A DNA stretch of 64,000 bases from Mycolicibacterium palauense (GTDB lineage: Bacteria > Actinomycetota > Actinomycetes > Mycobacteriales > Mycobacteriaceae): NCBI RefSeq assembly GCF_002592005.1, contig NZ_NVQF01000026.1:1-64000 (forward strand), read 5' to 3'. A program made the position numbers and the translations under genes. Positions 1-7,160 of the stretch are shown in pieces; within the stretch, counting starts at the first letter, position 1, and every line of letters begins with the position of its first letter. Under the pieces are notes generated by a model. That model was not told the origin of the DNA. It did no database searches and saw only the letters and a program-made list of their open reading frames with translations.

Positions 1-1
1 C

Positions 2-94
2 CACAAAGGCAAACTGCTCGAACGGCCCACCGACATCACCCCACCGACACCGCCCTCAAACGACGACGAGCACACCGGAACGGAGGTCGCCTGA
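2..94 (+). CDS. 3' end of an unidentified protein (partial)
   Basis: Reading from base 2, an open frame encodes about 30 residues (HKGKLLERPTDITPPTPPSN, then an acidic tail) and ends with TGA at 92-94. The Pro/Thr-rich and then acidic composition looks like a hydrophilic C-terminal tail. Its start lies outside the window and the family cannot be told. It has the same strand as the small ORFs and hydrolase that follow, so it may be the first visible gene of that accessory operon. Confidence 0.45.
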   Translation, partial: HKGKLLERPTDITPPTPPSNDDEHTGTEVA

Positions 95-137
95 AACACC
101 CCGATCCACAGGAATTGACAATTTCTCCGTCGGCACC

Positions 138-347
138 GTGATCGCGTTCAGCAGCTTCATATTCGTTGGTCTGTCGGCGAAGGGGCTCGCGCCGGGATGG
201 GTTCCGGTGGCGACGCTCATCGGTGGTATCGCCGTCGCCGCCCTCGGTGTGGTTGTTCTGATAGTCATCGAGGAGCGTGAGAAGCGGGCGGCTCAAGACG
301 GCACGCCTTTGGACAACGCCGCTGCCACTGAAGGTACTGACGGATAG
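138..347 (+). CDS. small membrane protein, unknown function
   Basis: A 69-residue ORF with a GTG start. It has a short hydrophobic segment near the N-terminus (residues about 2-16) and a strong membrane helix (about residues 20-43), followed by a charged cytosolic-looking tail (EEREKRAAQ). The purine-rich stretch AGGAATTG about 20 bases before the GTG is not ideally spaced, so the start is uncertain. Its TAG stop overlaps the GTG of the next small ORF, suggesting translational coupling. No family recognised. Confidence 0.5.
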   Translation: MIAFSSFIFVGLSAKGLAPGWVPVATLIGGIAVAALGVVVLIVIEEREKRAAQDGTPLDNAAATEGTDG

Positions 348-547
348 TGGTGGCGGAACGGCGGTGCGGACCACTACCAGAAGGCTTCTGGATCCCGGCC
401 CGGGCTTCTGTCGGCGCCGCCCTCGCCCTCGCCCTCGAGGTTGACCGCCACCGGGCCTCCGACGTCTCGTCTCCAGAGGTGACTGGCACGAACCGGGCGT
501 TGCTGCTACCCCTTGAGCAGAAACACCCGCCTACACACGACGGGTGA
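347..547 (+). CDS. possible small protein, unknown
   Basis: A 66-residue ORF whose GTG start shares one base with the TAG of the preceding membrane-protein ORF and whose TGA overlaps the GTG of the following one. The stop/start overlaps at both ends favour a real coupled gene, but codon usage is weak for this genome (several CTA, CCA, ACA and AAA codons) and no domain is visible. It could be fortuitous. Confidence 0.3.
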   Translation: MVAERRCGPLPEGFWIPARASVGAALALALEVDRHRASDVSSPEVTGTNRALLLPLEQKHPPTHDG

Positions 548-711
548 CCGAAGGGGGTGTCGACATGGCGCCACACCCGGAGCAGCCGGCGCCGCCGGCA
601 TCCGCCGTCGCCCGCCAGCGGGTGCCCACTACCGGCATGCCGCCGATCCGGTGGCGTGACAAACCCCGCGGTGGGTGCCCCGGCGCGCACACCGCGACGC
701 ACAAGTCGTAG
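544..711 (+). CDS. possible 55-residue protein, unknown
   Basis: GTG at 544 overlaps the preceding TGA (GTGA) and the frame runs to TAG at 709-711, six bases before the GTG of the DUF1023-type hydrolase. The peptide is Pro/Arg-rich (starts MTEGGVDMAPHPEQPAPPAS) with no recognisable domain. Its main support is position: it would complete an unbroken chain of overlapping or nearly overlapping ORFs from 138 to 3005. It could instead be a translated leader or noise. Confidence 0.28.
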   Translation: MTEGGVDMAPHPEQPAPPASAVARQRVPTTGMPPIRWRDKPRGGCPGAHTATHKS

Positions 712-717
712 CCGACG

Positions 718-2370
718 GTGACACTCACCGTGGCCGACATCGACCGGTGGGATCCCGGTGACGTCCGGGAGGTGTTCCACGCGGCCGCCAGCCGCGCCCA
801 GGCCGCCCAGGACGCCGCCAACGGGCTCGCGACCCTGCCGATGTTCGAGAGCTGGGGCGGCGAGGCTGCCGAGGCCGCCCGGCAGGCCATCGGCAGGACC
901 CGCGCGGACCTCGACGCCCACGGTCGCGAGGCCCTGGCCGTGGCCAACGCGGCGCGCTCGGCGGCCGATGAGATCGAGCGCATCAAGTCCGAGCTGACCA
1001 GCGTGCGCGCCGACGCCGAGCTGCTCGGGATGCAGATCGACCCCGATACCGGGCGGGTGGTCGCCGGCCCGGGGTTCACGGGCACCCCCATGGAGGTGCT
1101 GCTCAAGCAGCAGCAACTGCAGCCCCGGGTGGACCGGATCGTGGCCGAGGCCAACCTCGTCGACCACGCCCTGGCACACGCCATCGAGATGGCCGACGGC
1201 ACCGACCCGATCCCGGCGTCGCCGCACTCCAGCGATCCGGAGGTGCAGGCCGCCCTCAACGGGGACGTGCCGCAGGATCCGCAGCAGTTCGAGGATCTGT
1301 GGAACACGCTCGACACCGAGCAGAAGGACTGGCTCTACGCTCATGACCACAGCATCGGAAACCACCCGGGGATGCCGTGGGGCTCGGCCGACGACCCCGG
1401 CAAGGACCACTACAACCGTCTGCACCTCGATGAGCTTCGGGCCGCCAACGAGGCCGAGCTGCAACGCCTGCACGACGAGCACCCGCAGTGGGGCGCGAAC
1501 CCGACGGCCCCCTCCGAGCAGTACCTGCAGTGGCGACGCCGATGGGACGACGCCACCCGACGCCACGACGAGTACGCCCAGGTGCGTCGGGCACTCGACG
1601 CGCCCGACGGCATGCCACGGCTGCTCGGGCTGCTCGATGACCAGGGCCATGCCGCCGTGGCCGTCAACAGCCCCGACACCGCCCGGCGGACGGCGACCTT
1701 CGTGCCGGGCACCGGCCAGGATCTGAGCCGCCTGGAATACAGCACCGCCAAATCCCAGGAGATGCTGCAGGCGACGCTGCGCGCCGACCCGACCCTCGAT
1801 CCCGGTGACGTGTCGGTGGTGACGTGGATGGGCTATGACCGACCGATGAGCGTGATCACCGACGCCCCGTCGACGAGCTACGCGCACAACGGAGCCCAGG
1901 CCCTCGATGATTTCCAGGACGGTCTGCGCGTCACCCACGACGATGCCGCCGTGCGCGGTGCGTCGATCAACACCGTCATCGGCCACAGCTACGGCTCCAC
2001 GGTGGTCGGCGCCGCCGGGCTCGACGGCCATCACCTCGACGCCGACAACGTCGTCACGGTCGGCAGCCCCGGTGTGCTGGCCGGGCACGCCAGCGACCTG
2101 AGCCTGGCCCCCGGCGCGCGCGTCTTCGCCGCGCGGGCCGAGAACGACATCATTGGCATCGCCACCTACGCCAGCCTGGGTCCCGACCCGATGGGCGCCG
2201 GGTTCGGGGCCATCCCGTTCGAGGCCGCCCCCGGCCCCGCCGGCCCCTTCGGCAGCCCCACCGTGGAGGCCCACAGCTCCTACTGGAGTGCGGGCAACCC
2301 CGCGCTGACCAACATGGGCCGCATCATTGCCGGACAAACCGACGTCACAGCACCTACCTTCACACCATGA
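718..2370 (+). CDS. DUF1023-type alpha/beta hydrolase with N-terminal WXG-like helical domain
   Basis: A 550-residue protein. Residues about 1-130 are helical, with a W-x-G turn (ESWGGEA, near residue 45) between two amphipathic helices, resembling the WXG100 fold of type VII (ESX) substrates. The C-terminal half is an alpha/beta hydrolase with the nucleophile elbow GHSYGS (Ser424), a likely acid in RAENDIIG (about 473-480) and a likely His in VEAHSSY (about 519). The closest family I know is the mycobacterial DUF1023 hydrolases (Rv2079 type). No signal peptide is visible. The GTG start at 718 gives the usual MTLTVADI-type N-terminus, and GTG at 730 is in frame as an alternative. Its TGA overlaps the ATG of the downstream lipoprotein. 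Substrate unknown; ESX export is inferred. Confidence 0.82.
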   Translation: MTLTVADIDRWDPGDVREVFHAAASRAQAAQDAANGLATLPMFESWGGEAAEAARQAIGRTRADLDAHGREALAVANAARSAADEIERIKSELTSVRADAELLGMQIDPDTGRVVAGPGFTGTPMEVLLKQQQLQPRVDRIVAEANLVDHALAHAIEMADGTDPIPASPHSSDPEVQAALNGDVPQDPQQFEDLWNTLDTEQKDWLYAHDHSIGNHPGMPWGSADDPGKDHYNRLHLDELRAANEAELQRLHDEHPQWGANPTAPSEQYLQWRRRWDDATRRHDEYAQVRRALDAPDGMPRLLGLLDDQGHAAVAVNSPDTARRTATFVPGTGQDLSRLEYSTAKSQEMLQATLRADPTLDPGDVSVVTWMGYDRPMSVITDAPSTSYAHNGAQALDDFQDGLRVTHDDAAVRGASINTVIGHSYGSTVVGAAGLDGHHLDADNVVTVGSPGVLAGHASDLSLAPGARVFAARAENDIIGIATYASLGPDPMGAGFGAIPFEAAPGPAGPFGSPTVEAHSSYWSAGNPALTNMGRIIAGQTDVTAPTFTP

Positions 2371-3005
2371 CCCGTCGCCTCACCCAGCTACCGGTCACGG
2401 CGCTGGTCGCGCTACCGGTCGCGGCGCTCATGGTCGCCTGCTCCTCCTCGACGCCGGACCCGACACCCGAAGACTCACCAGGCCGATCGAGCGTCACTGC
2501 GATTCCGGGAGGACCGATGGAGCCCCTGCCCACCCCCGCCGACCCGAAGATCCCCACCAGCCAGCGTGAGGCGCAGGAGACCCTCATCGGTTATCTGCAG
2601 AAGACCGTCGACGAGCTCCCCGCCGGCATCAGCCTGGACGGCTCGCGCTACGTGATCGGCGACGGCACCACCTACTGCGAAGACAACCCCAGCGGCCGGG
2701 ACTCCCCCGTACACGTCGAAGACTGGCGCGACATGAAGGTCCCGCCCGGCACCGATTTCACCGAGCTGATCGACCAGACCGGCGAGATCTGGAAGCGGTG
2801 GGGCTGGGACGTCCTGGAGCGCGACGGCTTCACCAAACCCAACCGCTTCGGCTACGCCCCCGACGGGTATGTCCTGCAGATCGAGGCCCGACCGGACCCC
2901 AGCTACCCACCCTCGCTGATCGGGTCCTCCCCCTGCTTCCCGGGTGACCTGCGCAACGACCACATCACCGCACCGACCCTCATCCAGCAGGCACCCGGGA
3001 CCTGA
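2367..3005 (+). CDS. lipoprotein, LppJ-like
   Basis: A 212-residue protein with an N-terminal signal peptide (MTRRLTQ, then a hydrophobic core) ending in the lipobox-like MVAC, giving lipidated Cys25, followed by a Ser/Thr/Pro-rich linker to about residue 60. The mature part has two further cysteines (TTYCEDN and SSPCFPG) that could form a disulfide. It overlaps the hydrolase gene by ATGA, so the two are co-translated. In M. tuberculosis a lipoprotein (LppJ, Rv2080) follows the DUF1023 protein Rv2079, and this pair looks equivalent by position and length. Function unknown. Confidence 0.75.
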   Translation: MTRRLTQLPVTALVALPVAALMVACSSSTPDPTPEDSPGRSSVTAIPGGPMEPLPTPADPKIPTSQREAQETLIGYLQKTVDELPAGISLDGSRYVIGDGTTYCEDNPSGRDSPVHVEDWRDMKVPPGTDFTELIDQTGEIWKRWGWDVLERDGFTKPNRFGYAPDGYVLQIEARPDPSYPPSLIGSSPCFPGDLRNDHITAPTLIQQAPGT

Positions 3006-3054
3006 GCCGGACACGGCGGCCCGCCGGTCACGGTCGCGGCTGAGCGGGGTGTGG

Positions 3055-3375
3055 TTAGCCGGCGGCGAGGCGCGGCACGCCGCCGCTGCGCAGCAGTTGA
3101 CCCCATTCGACCTGCACCGCGGCCCGGACCTCCAGACCGTGGCCGGGCACCGCAGGCGCGTCGGTGGCCAGCTCGACCAGCGCCGAGGCCACCGCCAACA
3201 CGGTCACCTTGTGGCGGCGCGCCACGGTCACCAGCTCGTCGAACGCCTGCTGCACCGAGCACCGGCGCAGCCCGATCAGAATGCCCTCGGCCAGATCCAG
3301 GGCCCGCCGACCGTCCAGTGGCGGCACCCCCTCGGCGCGCATGCGCCCACCCGCACTGCGATGAAACACCACCAC
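3055..3375 (-). CDS. stand-alone ANTAR-domain protein
   Basis: The C-terminal two thirds contain an ANTAR-type RNA-binding module: ALDLAEGILIGLRR, then CSVQQAFDELVTVARRHKV and VLAVASALVELA, the three-helix pattern of two-component antiterminators. About 106 residues are read from GTG at 3375; ATG at 3342 also preserves the whole domain and has a better upstream GGGTGGG. An open frame continues up to 3534 and beyond, but its composition there is not protein-like. No receiver, PAS or GAF domain is present, so any sensor must be a separate protein. ANTAR proteins bind paired hexaloop hairpins in nascent RNA and prevent termination; the target here is unknown. Confidence 0.7.
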   Translation of the reverse strand: MVVFHRSAGGRMRAEGVPPLDGRRALDLAEGILIGLRRCSVQQAFDELVTVARRHKVTVLAVASALVELATDAPAVPGHGLEVRAAVQVEWGQLLRSGGVPRLAAG

Positions 3376-3537
3376 AGCATGACCGCCGGGGGCGGCGGGA
3401 TCAACAGAACACGCGGTATCGGGGACGCGAACAGCGGAAAAATCACCCGATTCGGCCCCGCGGCCACGCGAAAGGTGGTCCGGGCGCGCGGATCTCGTGC
3501 ACCGGTTGACCGTCGGTGAACGGAATGTGACCATCTG

Positions 3538-3753
3538 ATGATGTCCGCGTCGATGGATGAGCAGACACTGGTCGCCGAGGTGATCGAGCGACTGGCTGCA
3601 CGCTACCCGGCCCTGAGTGCGGCGGAGGTCGCCGACGTCGTACACGAGGTGCATGCGGCCTTCAACGGCGCCCCCCTGCGGGAGTATGTGCCGCTGTTCG
3701 TCGAACGCCGCGCGCGTTCCGCGCTGGGCGAATTGTCGGTCTCCTACGCCTGA
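3538..3753 (+). CDS. three-helix-bundle small protein
   Basis: A 71-residue acidic/amphipathic protein: EQTLVAEVIERLAARYPALS, then AAEVADVVHEVHAAF and REYVPLFVERRARSALG. The pattern is that of the short actinobacterial three-helix-bundle dimerisation proteins, which are often encoded beside small regulators. Tandem ATGs at 3538 and 3541, and ATG 3553, are possible starts. It is divergent from the ANTAR gene. Function unknown; it could be a protein-protein adaptor. Confidence 0.7.
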   Translation: MMSASMDEQTLVAEVIERLAARYPALSAAEVADVVHEVHAAFNGAPLREYVPLFVERRARSALGELSVSYA

Positions 3754-3769
3754 GGACCGACCGGCGGCC

Positions 3770-4027
3770 TCAGACCCGGGCGCCCACTTCGCGGGACCGT
3801 TCGACGATCTCCGGGAACCGGCGGCACAGCCGGGCCACCAGGTACTGGGCCGTGCTGATCTCCTGGCGCAGCTCGGCCGCGCGGCGCCGCAGGGCCAGTC
3901 CGCGGTGACTGTCGACCGACCCGCGGTCACGCTCGATCGTGGCCAGCGTCGCGGTCATGTCCTGCAACTGCGTGCACAGGGCGTCGCGCAGCACCCGCGC
4001 CTGCGCGATATCGGCGTCCTCGATCAC
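3770..4027 (-). CDS. small coiled-coil protein, unknown
   Basis: An 85-residue, strongly helical, charged protein with heptad-like spacing over nearly its whole length (QARVLRDALCTQLQDMTATL and the following ERDRG, then LRRRAAELRQEIS). No signal peptide or known domain. It is convergent with the three-helix gene 17 bases away. Function not recognised. Confidence 0.6.
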   Translation of the reverse strand: MIEDADIAQARVLRDALCTQLQDMTATLATIERDRGSVDSHRGLALRRRAAELRQEISTAQYLVARLCRRFPEIVERSREVGARV

Positions 4028-4129
4028 CCGACAATATTGACACCGGCGCCGACCCCCCGCACGCGGAAGCCGCCGGGCGCCGGTGAGCCCCGGCAGTCAT
4101 CGCGCCGGCGCCGGTGACAGGATCGGGCC

Positions 4130-4615
4130 ATGACCGATCGCATCGAGGTTCAGCGCACCATCGCCGCGCCCGCCGCCGACATCTTCGCCGTGCTGTGCGA
4201 CCCCCAGGGCCATGTCGCCATCGACTCCTCGGGCATGCTGCAGGACGCCTCCGGCCGGCCCGCGGGTGGGGTCGGCGACGAGTTCGTCGTGCACATGGAC
4301 CGCGAGGCACTCAACGACTTCCCCGAACTGGGCCGCTACGACGTGACGGTCCGGATCACCGAGTTCGAGCAGGACGCGGCGATCGCCTGGACCATCCTCG
4401 GCCAGATCACACCGCAGATCGGCCACGTCTACGGCTACCGTCTGGCGCCCAGCGCCGACGGTGAGGCCACCGTAGTCACCTCGTTCTACGACTGGTCGGA
4501 CATCGATCAGACGTGGCGGGATGCCGGCATCTTCCCGGTGATCTCCGAGCTGGCGCTGAGGGGCACCCTGGGCATCCTGGACCGCACGGTGCGCCGCGGC
4601 TACCCGCGCGGCTGA
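4130..4615 (+). CDS. SRPBCC (polyketide cyclase/START-like) family protein
   Basis: A 161-residue protein that begins with the signature of the SRPBCC/Bet v1-like fold (IEVQRTIAAPAADIFAVLCD) and has the expected alternating strands (YDVTVRITEFEQDAAIAW) and long C-terminal helix (LALRGTLGILDRTVRR). Such proteins bind hydrophobic ligands in a deep cavity or act as cyclases or coenzyme carriers. No catalytic residue can be assigned and there is no functional clue from the neighbours. Confidence 0.8.
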   Translation: MTDRIEVQRTIAAPAADIFAVLCDPQGHVAIDSSGMLQDASGRPAGGVGDEFVVHMDREALNDFPELGRYDVTVRITEFEQDAAIAWTILGQITPQIGHVYGYRLAPSADGEATVVTSFYDWSDIDQTWRDAGIFPVISELALRGTLGILDRTVRRGYPRG

Positions 4616-4628
4616 GCGGCGGTGCGGC

Positions 4629-4928
4629 TCAGCCGATCTGCTCGGCCGGTTCGACGTATTCGCTGACGCCGCCGGGCGGCGCGGGCGGCACCCCGGGCGC
4701 GGCCACACAGACCCCGGTGGTGGCGTCGACCATCATGCCCTCGGGGCACTGGCTGCGGCAGCCGAAATCGGTGGCCTCGTCGTCGACGACCTGACCGGGC
4801 GGGCAGGTCGCCGATCCGGCCCATACCGGAGTCGCCGCGGGCAAACCGCTCAGCAGCGCCGCCGCGGCCAGCGCTGCGGCGCTCGCCGCGGCCCAGCGAA
4901 GCGCGCGAGGTCGGTGATCTGAACCCAT
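4629..4928 (-). CDS. secreted small Cys-containing protein
   Basis: About 99 residues. A GGGAGG ribosome site lies seven bases before the ATG at 4928, so this start is preferred over the upstream ATG at 4943. A Sec signal peptide (Arg-rich start, Ala/Leu core, likely cleavage after PVWA) precedes a short mature domain with four cysteines (CPPGQVV, FGCRSQCPEG, TGVCVAAPG) and a Pro/Gly-rich tail. It resembles the small mycobacterial exported proteins with a CPxG...C pattern; function unknown. Confidence 0.7.
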   Translation of the reverse strand: MGSDHRPRALRWAAASAAALAAAALLSGLPAATPVWAGSATCPPGQVVDDEATDFGCRSQCPEGMMVDATTGVCVAAPGVPPAPPGGVSEYVEPAEQIG

Positions 4929-5054
4929 GGCAGCCCCTCCCATCAGGGATGATGTCGCCGCAGCGTAACCGCGAGCCGGGCCCGCCCACCGGAGCCACGC
5001 CGGGCCCCCTCACCGGCGACTGCGCGCGATCTCACACCCGGGGCCGCCGCAGCG

Positions 5055-5071
5055 TCTTCATGATGTGAAGA
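5055..5071. promoter_or_regulatory. inverted repeat over the sigma-factor start
   Basis: TCTTCA-tgatg-TGAAGA is a perfect 6-base inverted repeat with a 5-base spacer. It spans the GTG (5065) and touches the ATG (5071) of the sigma factor gene. It could be an operator or a small hairpin that hides the start codon. No Shine-Dalgarno sequence is evident upstream, so the transcript may have a very short leader. Confidence 0.35.
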
Positions 5072-5547
5072 TGCGTCCCTTCGAAGAAGTGGTGGCCGAC
5101 CACGGCGCCACCGTGCTGCGGGTCTGCCGGGCCGTCGTGGGCCCGGACGACGCCGAGGACGCCTGGGCGGAGACCTTCCTCTCGGCGCTGCGCGCCTACC
5201 CGGATCTGCCGGCCGACGCCAACGTCGAGGCCTGGCTGGTCACCATCGCCCACCGTCGGGCACTCGACGCCGGACGTGCCCGCAGCCGCCGACCCGCCCC
5301 GACGGCCGAGCTGCCCGAGCGGGCCGCCGCCCGCTCGGATCCCGCCGAGCGGGATCCCGACCTGTGGTCGGCCCTGGCCCGGCTTCCCGACAAACAGCGC
5401 CGCGCGCTGGCCTACCACCACATCGCCGGGCTGCCCTTCACCGACATCGCCGCCCTGCTCGGCAACTCACCCGACGCGGCGCGACGCGCCGCCGCCGACG
5501 GGCTGAAGAAGCTGCGCGCCACCTACCTGAGGGACCGAACCGCATGA
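5065..5547 (+). CDS. ECF-like RNA polymerase sigma factor
   Basis: A 160-residue protein with sigma region 2 (residues about 5-75: FEEVVADHGATVLRVCRAVV, then DAEDAWAETFLSALRAYPDL and AWLVTIAHRRALD) and region 4 (about 105-155: LWSALARLPDKQRRALAYHH, then GLPFTDIAALLGNSPDAARR). There is no region 3 and no C-terminal extension, which is the ECF layout. The start may be GTG 5065 or ATG 5071. Its stop overlaps the ATG of the ogt-like gene by four bases (ATGA), so the two are translated together. No separate anti-sigma gene is adjacent, which raises the question of whether the methyltransferase controls the sigma factor. Confidence 0.85.
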   Translation: MKMRPFEEVVADHGATVLRVCRAVVGPDDAEDAWAETFLSALRAYPDLPADANVEAWLVTIAHRRALDAGRARSRRPAPTAELPERAAARSDPAERDPDLWSALARLPDKQRRALAYHHIAGLPFTDIAALLGNSPDAARRAAADGLKKLRATYLRDRTA

Positions 5548-6152
5548 TCGACAACATCTTCGACACCGCGATCGCCGACACCGACGCCGCCGACGGCCGG
5601 CTGCTGACGCGGCTGCACGGCCGGCTGGAACGCGACGCCGCCCACCACGGCGTCCTGGACATCGGCTACCGCACCCTCGACACGCCCGCGGGGACGCTGC
5701 TGCTGGCGGCCACCGACCGCGGCGTGGTGCGGGTGGTCTTCGACCGCCAGGGCCACGACGCGGCGCTGGCCGATCTGGCCGAGCGCATCAGCCCCCGGAT
5801 TCTGCGCGCTCCCGGTCGCCTCGACGAGACCGCCCGACAGCTCGACGAGTACTTCGCCGGCCGTCGCACCGAATTCGACCTCCCGCTGGATCTTCGCCTG
5901 GCACACGGGTTCCGGCGCTCCGTCGTCGAGCATCTGCGCGGCATCCGCTACGGCACCCGGGAGAGCTACGCTGCCGTGGCCGCCGCCGTCGGCAGCCCCA
6001 AGGCCGTGCGCGCCGCCGGCACCGCGTGTGCCCACAACCCGCTGCCGGTGCTGATCCCCTGTCACCGGGTGGTGCGCTCCGACGGCACCCTCGGGCAGTA
6101 CGCCGGCGGCACGCCGGCCAAGGCGATGCTGCTCGGGCTGGAGGGGGAATAA
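5544..6152 (+). CDS. ogt: methylated-DNA-[protein]-cysteine S-methyltransferase (Ogt-type)
   Basis: A 202-residue suicide enzyme that transfers alkyl groups from O6-alkylguanine to its own cysteine. The C-terminal domain has the hallmark PCHRVV motif with the acceptor Cys, and the HTH-like YGTRESYAAVAAAVGSPKAV. The N-terminal ribonuclease-H-like domain follows (TPAGTLLLAATDRGVVRVVF). Ahead of it is an unusual helical extension of about 40 residues (TDAADGRLLTRLHGRLERDA) not found in E. coli Ogt. Translational coupling to the sigma factor suggests a shared repair/regulation unit, and the extension is a candidate docking element. Confidence 0.9.
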   Translation: MIDNIFDTAIADTDAADGRLLTRLHGRLERDAAHHGVLDIGYRTLDTPAGTLLLAATDRGVVRVVFDRQGHDAALADLAERISPRILRAPGRLDETARQLDEYFAGRRTEFDLPLDLRLAHGFRRSVVEHLRGIRYGTRESYAAVAAAVGSPKAVRAAGTACAHNPLPVLIPCHRVVRSDGTLGQYAGGTPAKAMLLGLEGE

Positions 6153-6180
6153 TCGGGCGCCGCAGCCGGTAGATCAGCTC

Positions 6181-6600
6181 ATGAGGCTTCCCCAATCCGC
6201 CCGGGCATTGATCGGTTCCGGCGCCAACGCCACCCTCGTCACCCTCAACGCCGACGGCAGCCCGCACGTCAGTGTGGTCTGGGTGGCGCTGCAGGCCGGC
6301 GACACCGGCGACGAACTGGTCTCGGCGCACCTGGCCGAATACCGCAAGATCCGCAACGTGCGGCGTGAACCCCGCGTCGCGGTGACCGTCCTGGCTCCCG
6401 GATCGGGCGAGCTGATGACGCCGTACCTGAGCATCACCGGCACGGCGCGCATCGTCGAGGGCGGTGCCCCGGAACTGCTCACCCAACTGGCCGACGCGCT
6501 GGCGCCCGGCGCCGCGTTCCCGCCGCCCGACGCCCCGCCGGGATACCTGACCCGGATCGCCGTCGACACGGTGGGCGGGATCGGCCCCTGGGCGTCCTGA
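6181..6600 (+). CDS. PPOX-class (F420/FMN-binding split-barrel) oxidoreductase
   Basis: A 139-residue protein of the pyridoxamine-5'-phosphate oxidase-like split-barrel fold, typical of mycobacterial F420-dependent reductases: LVTLNADGSPHVSVVWVALQ, EYRKIRNVRREPRVAVTVLA and YLSITGTARIVEGG. The KxxNVRREPRV segment is a common cofactor-contacting motif. The cofactor (F420 or FMN) and substrate cannot be decided from sequence alone. Confidence 0.85.
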   Translation: MRLPQSARALIGSGANATLVTLNADGSPHVSVVWVALQAGDTGDELVSAHLAEYRKIRNVRREPRVAVTVLAPGSGELMTPYLSITGTARIVEGGAPELLTQLADALAPGAAFPPPDAPPGYLTRIAVDTVGGIGPWAS

Positions 6601-6650
6601 CCCCAGCGGATGACACCAACCCCGGGTGCCGCGACACCCGATGTGCCATC

Positions 6651-7160
6651 ATGCGACCCATGCGCCGCTGGTATGCGACCCTGCTCGTCCTCGCCTCCGC
6701 CCTGGCCCTGGGCTTCGGGGCTCCCACCCCGAGCGCCGGCGCCGTCGACGCCCCGATCGGCAAACTCGGCGACACGCTGCGGGTGCAGGACGGCGACCTG
6801 ATCGCCGACGTCACCGTGCTCTCGGTGGAGCCCTCGGCGATCCCGCCGGGCTGGGGCTACCCGCCCCGCTGGCCGCGCCAGCAGGTGTGGAAGGCCAAGG
6901 TGGTGGTCCAGGCGGTGCGGGTGCCCAATCCCTATGCGATGACGGTGTCGTTCTGGTTCCGCGGGGTCACGCCCACCGGGGACGCCTACGAGCCACGCAA
7001 CACCGACGCCCCCGACGATCTGCGCCTGGCGCTGCAGAACGCCCCGCAGGGCTCCACGGTGGGCGGGTTCGTGTTCTGGGACTGCTACCGCGACCTGGTC
7101 TCCAACGTGGTGCTCGTCGACAAGAAGACCGGAATCCGCCTGGCCCAGTGGAACCTCTGA
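6651..7160 (+). CDS. secreted MPT63/DUF1942-like protein (Rv2668-like)
   Basis: A 169-residue exported protein. The signal peptide covers about residues 1-31 (RRWYATLLVLASALALGFGA, cleavage near PSAGA). The mature part reads GKLGDTLRVQDGDLIADVTV, then QQVWKAKVVVQAVR and ends VDKKTGIRLAQWNL, resembling the immunoglobulin-like fold of MPT63 (DUF1942). By position it matches Rv2668. ATG 6660 is an alternative start. The following GNAT gene overlaps its 3' end by 13 bases. Function unknown. Confidence 0.7.
   Translation: MRPMRRWYATLLVLASALALGFGAPTPSAGAVDAPIGKLGDTLRVQDGDLIADVTVLSVEPSAIPPGWGYPPRWPRQQVWKAKVVVQAVRVPNPYAMTVSFWFRGVTPTGDAYEPRNTDAPDDLRLALQNAPQGSTVGGFVFWDCYRDLVSNVVLVDKKTGIRLAQWNL

Noticed and set aside
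265..2337. 690-residue open frame on the minus strand opposite the DUF1023-type hydrolase
   Set aside because: Gly/Val/Arg/His-rich shadow frame typical of high-GC DNA; the + strand gene has a full family match.
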